From: Methylobacterium sp. B4
Lineage (GTDB): Bacteria; Pseudomonadota; Alphaproteobacteria; Rhizobiales; Beijerinckiaceae
Length of the DNA stretch: 64,000 nucleotides
Assembly (NCBI RefSeq): GCF_003201865.1
Contig: NZ_QJJJ01000015.1
Coordinates: 1-64,000, forward strand
Direction: 5' to 3'
Numbering within the stretch: the stretch's first letter is position 1; each line of letters begins with the position of its first letter. Positions 37,328 to 44,991 of the stretch are shown here, piece after piece. The notes under the pieces were generated by a model, which saw only the letters and a list, made by a program, of their open reading frames with translations, was not told where the DNA came from and did not search any database. A program made the position numbers and the translations under genes.

Positions 37328-38503
37328 ATGACCGCCCAGACCGACGGCAAGACCGACGTTCTCTGGTTCCTGCCCACGCACGGCGACGGCCGCTATCTCG
37401 GCGCCTCGGAAGGCGCCCGCGACGTCTCGCTGCCCTATCTGCGCCAGATCGCGCAGGCCGCGGACGATCTCGGCTATTACGGAGTGCTGCTGCCGACGGG
37501 CCGTTCCTGCGAGGATTCCTGGGTCGTCGCCTCGGCGCTCGCCCCACTCACGCAGCGCCTGCGCTTCCTCGTCGCCGTGCGCCCCGGCCTGCAGGAACCG
37601 TCGATGGCCGCGCGCATGGCCGCGACGCTGGACCGGATCTCGGACGGACGCCTGCTCATCAACGTAGTCACCGGGGGCGATCCGGTGGAGTTGAAGGGCG
37701 ACGGCGTCTTCCTCGAGCACGACGAGCGCTACGTCGTCACCGACGAGTTCCTCCACATTTGGCGCGGGCTGATGGCCGGCGAGACCGTGAACTTCGAGGG
37801 CAAGCACCTGCGCACCGAGAACGGCCGGGTGATCTTCCGCCCGGTCCAGGCGCCCTATCCGCCGCTCTATTTCGGCGGCTCCTCGCCCGCCGGGATCGAG
37901 GTCGCGGCCGAGCATTGCGAGGTCTACCTCACCTGGGGCGAGCCTCCGGCGGGCGTCGCGGAGAAGATTGCCCGCGCCCGCGAGGCGGCCGAGAAGAAGG
38001 GCAAGACCTTCTCCTACGGCATCCGCCTCCACGTGATCGTGCGCGAGACCGAGGGCGAGGCGTGGGACGCGGCCGACCGGCTGATCTCGCGGCTCGACGA
38101 CGCCACCATCGCCCAAGCGCAGGCGACCCTGAAGCGCCAGGATTCCGTCGGCCAGAGCCGGATGATGGCGCTGCACGGCGGCGACCGGAACAAGCTCGTG
38201 GTCTCGCCCAACCTCTGGGCCGGCGTCGGCCTCGTGCGCGGCGGGGCGGGCACGGCCCTGGTCGGATCGGCCGATCAGGTCGCCGACCGGATGAAGGAGT
38301 ACATCGATCTCGGCATCGACCGCTTCATCCTCTCCGGCTACCCGCATCTGGAGGAGGCCTACCGCTTCGCCGAACTGGTCTTCCCCAAGCTCCCCTTGCG
38401 CGCCACCACCGGCACGGCCCCGAGCACGGCCCGCAACAACGGTCCGTTCGGCGAGGTCATCGCCAACGACATCGTGCCGTCCCGCCGCGTCAGCGCCCAC
38501 TGA
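37328..38503 (+). CDS. ssuD: FMNH2-dependent alkanesulfonate monooxygenase SsuD
   Basis: Luciferase-like TIM-barrel enzyme of 391 residues that splits alkanesulfonates into aldehyde and sulfite using FMNH2 and O2 (EC 1.14.14.5). It starts [16 protein letters not shown], with [39 protein letters not shown] and [19 protein letters not shown] all as in SsuD, and the usual length. FMNH2 would come from MsuE, five genes upstream in the same direction. A methanesulfonate-specific enzyme (MsuD) is a close alternative. Confidence 0.94.
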   Translation: MTAQTDGKTDVLWFLPTHGDGRYLGASEGARDVSLPYLRQIAQAADDLGYYGVLLPTGRSCEDSWVVASALAPLTQRLRFLVAVRPGLQEPSMAARMAATLDRISDGRLLINVVTGGDPVELKGDGVFLEHDERYVVTDEFLHIWRGLMAGETVNFEGKHLRTENGRVIFRPVQAPYPPLYFGGSSPAGIEVAAEHCEVYLTWGEPPAGVAEKIARAREAAEKKGKTFSYGIRLHVIVRETEGEAWDAADRLISRLDDATIAQAQATLKRQDSVGQSRMMALHGGDRNKLVVSPNLWAGVGLVRGGAGTALVGSADQVADRMKEYIDLGIDRFILSGYPHLEEAYRFAELVFPKLPLRATTGTAPSTARNNGPFGEVIANDIVPSRRVSAH

Positions 38504-38521
38504 GCAGAGAGAGCTTCGCCG

Positions 38522-39490
38522 ATGCCCGCCCGCGCCGTCACCGCGCCTTCGCTGCTGCCGCGCCTCTGGCTGGCGCTGGCCGCGCTGATCTTCGTCAGCC
38601 TCACGCTCGCCGCCCATGCCGACGAGCGCGTGGTTCGGGTCGGCTACCAGAAATACGGCACGCTGGTCCTGCTGAAGGGCCGCGGCAGTCTGGAGCCGAA
38701 GCTGAAGGCGCTGGGCTACCGGGTGCAGTGGTCGGAGTTTCCCTCCGGCCCGCCGCTGATGGAGGCGCTCAACGCGGGTGCCGTCGATTTCGGATCGGCG
38801 GGCGAGACCCCGCCGATCTTCGCCCAAGCCGCAAGCGACGCGCTCGTTTACGTCGCCCACGAGCCCGCCGCGCCGAAGGGTGAGGCGATCCTGGTGCCGA
38901 AGGCGAGCCCGATCCAGTCGGTCGCGGACCTGCGTGGCAAGAAGGTCGCGCTGAACAAGGGCTCGAACGTCCACTACCTGCTCGTGCGCGCCATCGAGGC
39001 CGCCGGGCTGACGCTCGCCGACATCACCCCCGTCTACCTTGCGCCCGCCGATGCGCGGGCGGCCTTCGAGCGCGGCGCTGTCGATGCCTGGGTGATCTGG
39101 GACCCGTACTTCGCGGCGGCCGAAGCCGGCGGCAACGCCCGGGTGCTCGCCGACGGCACCGGCCTCGTGCCGAACCACCAGTTCTATCTCTCTTCCGAGA
39201 GCTTCGCCGCCGAGAACGGACCCGCGCTCGACGCCATCGTCGCGGCGGTCGCCGAGGTCGATGCCTGGGCCAAGGACAACACCGACGCGGTGGCCCGGGA
39301 ACTGAGCCCCTCCGTCGGCATCCCGGCGCCGATCCTGAGCGTGGCCCTCAAGCGCCAGACCTACGGCATCCGGCCCCTCGACGCGGCCGTCGCCGCCGAG
39401 CAGCAGCGCATCGCCGACGCTTTCCACGGATTGAAGCTCGTGCCGAAGGCCGTCGACATCGCCGGCGCCGTGCGCAAGCCCGGAAGCTGA
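38522..39490 (+). CDS. Sulfonate ABC transporter substrate-binding protein (copy 2)
   Basis: SsuA paralogue of 322 residues. Signal peptide LPRLWLALAALIFVSLTLAA, then RVVRVGYQKYGTLVLLKGRG, VQWSEFPSGPPLMEALNAGA and AWVIWDPYFAAAEAGGNARV. Conserved ligand-loop residues are kept, but the ligand-facing stretch differs from copies 1 and 3, suggesting different specificity. It follows ssuD by 18 bases and has no permease or ATPase of its own. Confidence 0.9.
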   Translation: MPARAVTAPSLLPRLWLALAALIFVSLTLAAHADERVVRVGYQKYGTLVLLKGRGSLEPKLKALGYRVQWSEFPSGPPLMEALNAGAVDFGSAGETPPIFAQAASDALVYVAHEPAAPKGEAILVPKASPIQSVADLRGKKVALNKGSNVHYLLVRAIEAAGLTLADITPVYLAPADARAAFERGAVDAWVIWDPYFAAAEAGGNARVLADGTGLVPNHQFYLSSESFAAENGPALDAIVAAVAEVDAWAKDNTDAVARELSPSVGIPAPILSVALKRQTYGIRPLDAAVAAEQQRIADAFHGLKLVPKAVDIAGAVRKPGS

Positions 39491-39515
39491 AGGGAAGCTC
39501 TCCTTCTCGACCCCG

Positions 39516-39538
39516 CCCCTCCTCGCAAGGGGGAGGGG
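39516..39538. repeat. Hairpin between ssuA copies 2 and 3
   Basis: CCCCTCC (39516-39522) pairs with GGAGGGG (39532-39538) around TCGCAAGGG in the 87-base gap. It has the same core as the stem-loops at 5838, 18475 and 60488. It could stabilise the upstream message. No T-run is present. Confidence 0.5.
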
Positions 39539-39577
39539 ACGTGCCCTCTGCCGCCCTGAAAAACCGAAAAGTCCGCC

Positions 39578-40540
39578 ATGAACCGCCGGTCCGCCGCCCG
39601 TCTCGTCCTCGCCGGCCTCGCGCTCGGTCTCGCCCTCGGCCGCAGCCCGGCCGTGGCGGAGGAAACCACCCTGCGCATCGGCTACCAGCGCTCCTCCGCG
39701 CTGGTCTCGCTGCTGCGCCAGGACGAGACGCTGGAAAAGGCCCTCAAGCCCCTGAACGTCACCGTGTCCTGGCACGAGTTCACCAGCGGCCTGCCGATCA
39801 TGGAGGCGCTCAACGTCGGGCGCATCGACGTCTCGGCGGATGTCGCCGACACCGTACCGGTCTTCGCCCAAGGAGCGGGGGCCAGGATCACCTATGTCGC
39901 GCAGGAGGCCGCCTCGCCCGAGGCGCAGGCGATCCTGGTACCGGGCGACTCGCCGCTGAAGAGCGTCGCCGAGCTGAAGGGCCGCAAAGTGGCGGTCACC
40001 AAGGGCGCCGGCAGCCATTACCTGCTGCTCGCCGCGCTCAGGGCGGAAGGGCTTTCCTTCAAGAGCATCACCCCGGCCTACCTCACCCCGGCGGACGGGC
40101 GCAGCGCACTGGCCGGCGGCAGCGTCGATGCCTGGGTCGCCTGGGACCCCTTCCTCTCGGCGGCGCAGGTCCAGGCGGGCGCCCGCATCCTCCGGGACGG
40201 CACGGGCCTCTCTTCCTACAAGCGCTACTATCTCGCCTCCGACGCCTATGCCGAGAAGCGCGCCGACGTGCTGACCCTGCTCGTCGGCAAGCTGCGCGAG
40301 GCCGGCCTCTGGGTGAAGGCAAACCCCGACGCGGCGGCCGAGCGCCTCGCCGCCCTGTGGAAGATCGAGCCGGCGGTGGTCAAACAGGCCAATGCCCGCC
40401 GCTCCTACCGGGTCGAGCCGGTGACCCGCGAGGGTCTGTCCGAGCAGCAGACCATCGCCGACGCCTTCCGCGCGGAGGGACTGCTGCCGCGGGCCGTGGA
40501 TGCCTCCGCGCTGCCGGTCTGGGACGCGCCGTCGCGCTGA
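39578..40540 (+). CDS. Sulfonate ABC transporter substrate-binding protein (copy 3)
   Basis: SsuA paralogue of 320 residues. Signal peptide RLVLAGLALGLALGRSPAVA, mature start TTLRIGYQRSSALVSLLRQD, then VSWHEFTSGLPIMEALNVGR and AWVAWDPFLSAAQVQAGARI. It differs from copies 1 and 2 in the pocket (EFTSGLPIM versus EFSFGPPLL), so a different sulfonate is likely. The nearest neighbours are copy 2 upstream and the YdhS-like flavoprotein 38 bases downstream. Confidence 0.9.
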   Translation: MNRRSAARLVLAGLALGLALGRSPAVAEETTLRIGYQRSSALVSLLRQDETLEKALKPLNVTVSWHEFTSGLPIMEALNVGRIDVSADVADTVPVFAQGAGARITYVAQEAASPEAQAILVPGDSPLKSVAELKGRKVAVTKGAGSHYLLLAALRAEGLSFKSITPAYLTPADGRSALAGGSVDAWVAWDPFLSAAQVQAGARILRDGTGLSSYKRYYLASDAYAEKRADVLTLLVGKLREAGLWVKANPDAAAERLAALWKIEPAVVKQANARRSYRVEPVTREGLSEQQTIADAFRAEGLLPRAVDASALPVWDAPSR

Positions 40541-40578
40541 CCCGAGGGAGAGCCAGCCGCACGGAAGGACCGTACACG

Positions 40579-41988
40579 ATGACCCGTCAAGCCAGCCTGC
40601 CCCCGATCGCCGTGATCGGAGCGGGATTCAGCGGCACCATGGCCGCGCTCCAGCTCCTCTCGGTGCTGCCGCCGGAGCGGCCGGTGCTGCTGTGCGAGCG
40701 CGGGGGCAGCTTCGCGCGCGGGCTGGCCTACGGCACCGGCAACCCGGCCCATCTCCTCAACGTGCGCGCCGCCAACATGAGCGCCTTCCCCGACCAACCG
40801 GGGCATTTCGAGGATTGGCTCGCCCGCGGGGAGCTGAGCGGGAAGGGACCCGACGCGGGGGTCGCCGCGACGCCGGCCGGGACCTTCGTGGCGCGGGGCC
40901 ATTACGGCAGCTACCTCACCGAACTGCTCACCGGCGCCGTGACGGGGCTGGTCACCGGCCCCGGGGGGCCGCGCCTGCGCCTCGTCCCCGACGGGGTGGT
41001 CGATCTGGAGCCGCGGGCCGGGGGCTTCCTGCTGCGCACCGAGGGCGGACAGGCGCACGGCGTCGCCGGCGCCGTGCTGGCCATGGGCAACCTCGCCGCG
41101 GCCGCGCCGCGCAGCCGCCACAGCCTCGATCCCTGGAGCCCCGAGCAGTTCGGGCGCCTGCACCCGCACGCGCCGGTCCTCGTCGTCGGGACCGGGCTCA
41201 CCATGCTCGACGCCGTGGCGAGCCTGCGGGCGCACGGCTTTGCCGGGGCCATCCTCGCCCTGTCTCGCCGCGGGCTCCTGCCCAACGCCCACGCCCCCAC
41301 GCCGACATGGCCGATCCCGGATCTGAAGCCGGCCGACTTCGCCTCCCTGACGCGGCTGCTGGCGCGCATCCGCGCCGAGGTGGCGCGGGCCGAGGCGGCG
41401 GGCGTACCCTGGCACGGGGTGATCGACGCCCTGCGCCCGCTCACCGACACGATCTGGCGCGGCCTGCCGCCCACGGAGCGCGCCCGCTTCCTGCGCCACC
41501 TGCGCCCCTTCTGGGACGTGCACCGCCACCGCACGGCGCCGCCCGCCGCCGCGACCATCGCCCGCGAGATCGAGCGCGGCGCGCTCACGGTGCGGGCCGG
41601 CCGCCTGCTCGCGGTCGAGGACGAGGCGGCGCAGGCGGTCGTGACCCTGCGCCTGCGCGGCGCGCGGGCCCCGGAGCGCCTCGGCGTGCAGGCGATGATC
41701 GACGCCACCGGCTTCGGCCATCTTGCGCAGAACCGCGACCCGCTGCTGCGACGGCTCTCCGAGCGCGGCCTCGTGCGCCCCGGCCCGTTCGGCCTCGGCC
41801 TCGATGCGGGCGCCGACTACCGGGCGCTGGGCCGAACGGCCGGGGAGGGCGCGGGACCGCTCTGGGTTCTCGGGCCGCTCCTGCGCGGGGTGCTGTGGGA
41901 ATGCACGGCGGTGCCCGACATCCGCAACGAGGCCGCCGATCTGGCCGGACTCGTCGCGACCAGCCTCGACCGCGCCGCCGCGGCCTGA
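40579..41988 (+). CDS. FAD/NAD(P)-binding protein, YdhS-like (COG4529)
   Basis: Flavoprotein of 469 residues with two dinucleotide-binding motifs: an FAD-type PPIAVIGAGFSGTMAALQLL at the N-terminus and a second glycine-rich motif VLVVGTGLTMLDAVASL near residue 205. It also contains LAYGTGNPAHLLNVRAANMS, a signature of the YdhS/HydN group of uncharacterised oxidoreductases. ATG 40579 is in the same direction and 38 bases after the third ssuA. A role in oxidising or desulfonating an organosulfur substrate is possible but unproven. Confidence 0.85.
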   Translation: MTRQASLPPIAVIGAGFSGTMAALQLLSVLPPERPVLLCERGGSFARGLAYGTGNPAHLLNVRAANMSAFPDQPGHFEDWLARGELSGKGPDAGVAATPAGTFVARGHYGSYLTELLTGAVTGLVTGPGGPRLRLVPDGVVDLEPRAGGFLLRTEGGQAHGVAGAVLAMGNLAAAAPRSRHSLDPWSPEQFGRLHPHAPVLVVGTGLTMLDAVASLRAHGFAGAILALSRRGLLPNAHAPTPTWPIPDLKPADFASLTRLLARIRAEVARAEAAGVPWHGVIDALRPLTDTIWRGLPPTERARFLRHLRPFWDVHRHRTAPPAAATIAREIERGALTVRAGRLLAVEDEAAQAVVTLRLRGARAPERLGVQAMIDATGFGHLAQNRDPLLRRLSERGLVRPGPFGLGLDAGADYRALGRTAGEGAGPLWVLGPLLRGVLWECTAVPDIRNEAADLAGLVATSLDRAAAA

Positions 41989-42312
41989 CGCCACCGAACC
42001 CCGTTCTCGTGCCGTCCGGAAAGGGCGGAGAGCCCGGCTCTCCGCCCTCTCACGCGTTCGTGATGCTCGAACCTCGCCCCGTCATCGCCAGCGTCCGACG
42101 CTTCTCCAGGCGCCAAAGCGCTGTGGTCCCGGCATTTTTCGGCGCCACCGGGCGGTCATGCCCAATGCCGGCTCACTATTCGGAATCGTTCTAAAGAGCT
42201 TGATCCGAGTTTGGAGTTGTTCTAATGAAAGATCGTGACGGCGGGGCCGCCGGCCGAGAGGCCGGGACGGACCGATCGCCAGGAAACAACGACCAATCCT
42301 CGGAGTGAGACC
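41989..42312. other. Intergenic region upstream of the 69-residue cysteine protein
   Basis: About 320 bases with no credible gene. The half nearest the sulfur cluster is GC-rich. The section 42130-42235 is AT-richer and holds two Irr-box-like palindromes, so it is the promoter region of the small protein. Confidence 0.55.
42179..42226 (+). promoter_or_regulatory. Two tandem Irr-box-like (ICE) palindromes
   Basis: Site 1 (42179-42195) reads TTCGGAA-TCG-TTCTAAA and site 2 (42210-42226) reads TTTGGAG-TTG-TTCTAAT. Both follow the TTTAGAA-N3-TTCTAAA pattern attributed to the iron-responsive regulator Irr in Rhizobiales, with 12 and 11 of 14 matches by eye. The sites start 31 bases apart, about three helical turns, which suggests cooperative binding on one face of the DNA. 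They lie 87-134 bases before the start of the 69-residue cysteine protein. Confidence 0.5.
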
Positions 42313-42522
42313 ATGGCCACCAACAGCAACGCTGCCTGCCAGAGCTGCCGCTTCTTCGACGACCACAAGACCAACGGCGCCCAGGCCGCGGGCGACCAGG
42401 GCCTCTGCCGCTTCAACCCGCCGGTGAGCCAGCCCGATCCGCAGAGCCAGGGCCTCTGGCCGGTGGTCGCCTCCAAGGATTGGTGCGGCCACTTCACCGC
42501 CGACGTGACCCCGGCCGAGTAA
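42313..42522 (+). CDS. Small four-cysteine protein, probably metal or Fe-S binding
   Basis: Protein of 69 residues with Cys9, Cys12, Cys32 and Cys58 in a CxxC-x19-C-x25-C arrangement: ACQSCRFFDD, GLCRFNPPV and DWCGHFTAD. This pattern, with conserved aromatic residues after each Cys, recurs in small uncharacterised bacterial and phage proteins and suggests one zinc or iron-sulfur site. There is no signal peptide, so it is cytoplasmic. The spacing differs from HiPIP. Start ATG 42313 has GGAGTGAG upstream. It is bracketed by Irr-box-like sites and a strong terminator, so it is a monocistronic, possibly iron-regulated gene. Confidence 0.8.
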   Translation: MATNSNAACQSCRFFDDHKTNGAQAAGDQGLCRFNPPVSQPDPQSQGLWPVVASKDWCGHFTADVTPAE

Positions 42523-42547
42523 GGTCGGAGCTCGACTCTTCGTCCGA

Positions 42548-42578
42548 AGGGGCCGGTGCCGCGCACCGGCCCCTTTTT
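42548..42578 (+). terminator. Intrinsic terminator after the small cysteine protein
   Basis: A perfect 12-bp stem (AGGGGCCGGTGC at 42548-42559 with 42563-42574), a 3-base loop, then a run of five T (42574-42578). It is the strongest terminator in the window. Confidence 0.9.
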
Positions 42579-42835
42579 CGTGCGCGCTCGGCAGGCTGCA
42601 CCCCGTGTCGCCCCCTGCGGCGAGGGCGGCTCCCGTCCCGGGCGCGGGACGGGCAAATTGCGTCGAAACCGCCCCGCGGCGGTCATGATCCGGTCACCTT
42701 CCCATTCGATGGCTGCGGCGAAGGGGCAACGGTCCGCACGGCGACCGGCCTCGACCCGGCCACGCAGGGCCGGACGGATCGTCAGGTTGAGCGGTGCGGC
42801 CCGGATCGCCGCCGCGCCCGAGTGGGGATGATTGC
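42579..42835. other. Intergenic region before the DUF2147 gene
   Basis: About 255 bases, without convincing coding features in any frame. It should hold the promoter of the DUF2147 gene; no clear motif was seen. Confidence 0.4.
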
Positions 42836-43507
42836 ATGAAGTTCGGACCGATCGGTGCGCGCGCGGCCTTCCTTCGCGGCGCCGGCCTCGCCGCCCTCGG
42901 CGCGCTGCTGGCGACCGCCGCCTCGGCCGCGCCGCACCGCGACCCCAGCGGCACTTGGCTGACCCAGGACGGCAAGGCGCGCATCCGCGTCGAGAAGTGC
43001 GGCCCGCAGGAAAAGAACCTCTGCGGCTACGCCGTGTGGCTCAAGACCCCGCTCAACGACGAGGGCAAGCCGCGGGTCGATTTCCGCAATCCCGATCCCA
43101 AGAAGCGCGCCCGCGCCTCGCTGGGCCACCAGCTCATCCTCGGCCTCAAGCTGAACGAGGACGCGCGCTACGAGGGCAAGATCTACAACGCCGAGGACGG
43201 CAAGTTCTACGACGTCACGATCTGGTCGGAAGAGCCGGAGGAGCTGACCGTCAAGGGGTGCCTGATCGCCTTCCTGTGCCAGTCGCAGACCTGGAAGAAG
43301 GTGAGCGACACGGTGCCGGGCCAGCTCGCCGGCCCGACCAACGGCCCGAACGGACCCCGCGCCGACGCCGAATGGGCGCCCAAGCCCGCCCCGGGCACGG
43401 CGGCGACCGGCGGCCCCGCCGCGACCGGCAGCGCCGCCCCGGCCAAGCCGGCCGCCAAGCCCGCCGCGCCGAAGGCCCCGGCCGCCGCGGCTCCGGCGGC
43501 CGAGTAA
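42836..43507 (+). CDS. DUF2147 family exported protein
   Basis: Protein of 223 residues with a signal peptide (RAAFLRGAGLAALGALLATA, cleavage after ASA). The DUF2147 core is at about residues 35-150: DPSGTWLTQDGKARIRVEKC, GKIYNAEDGKFYDVTIW and LTVKGCLIAFLCQSQTWKKV. These form a calycin-like beta-barrel in relatives. An Ala/Pro/Lys tail of 60 residues follows. Function is not established; the fold suggests binding of a small ligand in the periplasm. ATG 42836 has GGGGA upstream. Confidence 0.85.
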   Translation: MKFGPIGARAAFLRGAGLAALGALLATAASAAPHRDPSGTWLTQDGKARIRVEKCGPQEKNLCGYAVWLKTPLNDEGKPRVDFRNPDPKKRARASLGHQLILGLKLNEDARYEGKIYNAEDGKFYDVTIWSEEPEELTVKGCLIAFLCQSQTWKKVSDTVPGQLAGPTNGPNGPRADAEWAPKPAPGTAATGGPAATGSAAPAKPAAKPAAPKAPAAAAPAAE

Positions 43508-43588
43508 CCCGCCTTCCCACCAACGGGCTGCCGGACGACGCGAACGCCGCGTCCGGCAGCCCTCGCGCCGAACGATCCCGGACGGACA

Positions 43589-44749
43589 TCAGGCCGTCGG
43601 GGCCGCCACCCGCTGGCGCAGGCCGGCGATCACCGCCTTGAGCATCTCGTCGCTCGCGGCCTCGCTCAGGCCGCCGGGGCTGCGCGCGGCGTAGATCCGC
43701 TCGTGCACGAAGGCGAGCTTGGCGATGACCGCCGGCGCCAGCTTGAAGGGGTAGAGCGGCGGCTGCCCCATGCTCCGGTTGAGCGAGTTCATCGCGTAGG
43801 TCAGCGGCAGCCACGCCTCGATCACCCGCTGGAAATCGGGCGTCTCGTAGGGGTCGAAGTCGATGCAGGTCGAGGCCTGCGCCCCCTCGCCGCCGCCTCT
43901 CAGCTTCGGACTCAGCCGCATCTCGAAGGCGCTGCCGGTCTCCAGCGTGTCGACGATATGCAGGTAGTGGGCGAAGGTCTCGGCGAAATCCTCCCAGGGA
44001 TGGGCGGTGGCGTAGGAGGAGACGAAGGATTCCTGCCAGTCCGGCGGCGCCCCCTCGGAATGGTGGCGCCGGAGTGCCGCGCCGTAATCGGCGCGCTCGT
44101 CGCCGAACAGGACGCGGAAGGCCGGCAGGCTCGGATCGAAGCGCACCAGCAGGTTCCAGAAGTAATGCCCGATCTCGTGCCGGAAGTGGCCGAGCAGGGT
44201 GCGGTAATACTCGCCGAACATCGTGCGGCGGCGCTCGCGCTCCACGTCGTCGGCCTCGGCGATGGAGAGGGTGATGAGCCCGTCGAGATGGCCCGTCATC
44301 ACCGGCGGCCCGGCCGATTCGGCGAGGAAGTCGAAGGCGAGCCCGTCGGAGTACTGCGCCCGCGTCACCAGCGGCAGCTCCAGGCGCAGCAGCGAGTAGA
44401 ACAGCCGCCGCTTGGCCGCCTCGATCTGGCGCCAGCGCTCGAGATTGGCCGGCAGGCTCAGGTCCGGCACCACCCGGTTGTGGCGGCAGGTGACGCAGTA
44501 GGGCTCGTCCGACTCCTCCGGCACCGTCCAGTTGCAGGCCTCGTAGGCCGCGTTGGCGCAGAGGCGGTACTTGCGGCCGGGATGGGCGTAGGCGCGAAAG
44601 AGGGGTCCGCGCGCATCCTCGCCGCAAGGCTCCAGCGCCGAGACGGCGTGACAGTCGCAGACATAGCCGAGGCGCCGCTCGCAACTCTCGCAGACCGTGC
44701 TCTCGAACGAGACCGGCTGGTCGCAGGCTTGGCACTGGAAGATACGCAT
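43589..44749 (-). CDS. Putative zinc-binding metallopeptidase (COG4307 family)
   Basis: Protein of 386 residues. An N-terminal zinc ribbon region has Cys pairs at 6/9 and 20/23 and further Cys up to residue 88 (CVTC). The metallopeptidase-type motif HEIGH lies at residues 191-195 in GHFRHEIGHYFWNLL, followed by ETFAHYLHIVDT, which may supply the third ligand. This family is usually encoded beside transglutaminase and alpha-E genes, as here, where it diverges from the six-gene operon starting at 44992. No signal peptide is visible, so it acts in the cytoplasm. ATG 44749 was chosen; the 59-residue upstream extension lacks conserved character. Peptidase activity is a prediction. Confidence 0.87.
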   Translation of the reverse strand: MRIFQCQACDQPVSFESTVCESCERRLGYVCDCHAVSALEPCGEDARGPLFRAYAHPGRKYRLCANAAYEACNWTVPEESDEPYCVTCRHNRVVPDLSLPANLERWRQIEAAKRRLFYSLLRLELPLVTRAQYSDGLAFDFLAESAGPPVMTGHLDGLITLSIAEADDVERERRRTMFGEYYRTLLGHFRHEIGHYFWNLLVRFDPSLPAFRVLFGDERADYGAALRRHHSEGAPPDWQESFVSSYATAHPWEDFAETFAHYLHIVDTLETGSAFEMRLSPKLRGGGEGAQASTCIDFDPYETPDFQRVIEAWLPLTYAMNSLNRSMGQPPLYPFKLAPAVIAKLAFVHERIYAARSPGGLSEAASDEMLKAVIAGLRQRVAAPTA

Positions 44750-44991
44750 GGGGCCTCCCGCCGGGGCGGGGATGCTGCAGGAACCGGGCCGTGTGCCGGA
44801 ATCAGGAAACCAAGGGCCGCGAGCCCGCGAAGTTCCCGCCCCGCTCGGAGCCGGCTCGATCCAGCCGCACGGTTCTTGCTTGATTGAGCGCCATCCCGCC
44901 TCATCCGGGATGTATAAGGCGTGCAACCAGCGGCCCAGCGCGGCCGCCCGGCTCCGCCGTGAGCCTCGATCAAGACTGCCCGGGAGCCTCC
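44750..44991. promoter_or_regulatory. Divergent promoter region of the amide-bond operon
   Basis: About 240 bases between the metallopeptidase and the transglutaminase-DUF2126 gene. It must carry promoters for both directions. No canonical box or strong palindrome stands out by eye. The sequence GGAACCGGGCCGTG near 44778 is GC-rich and not distinctive. Confidence 0.4.
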
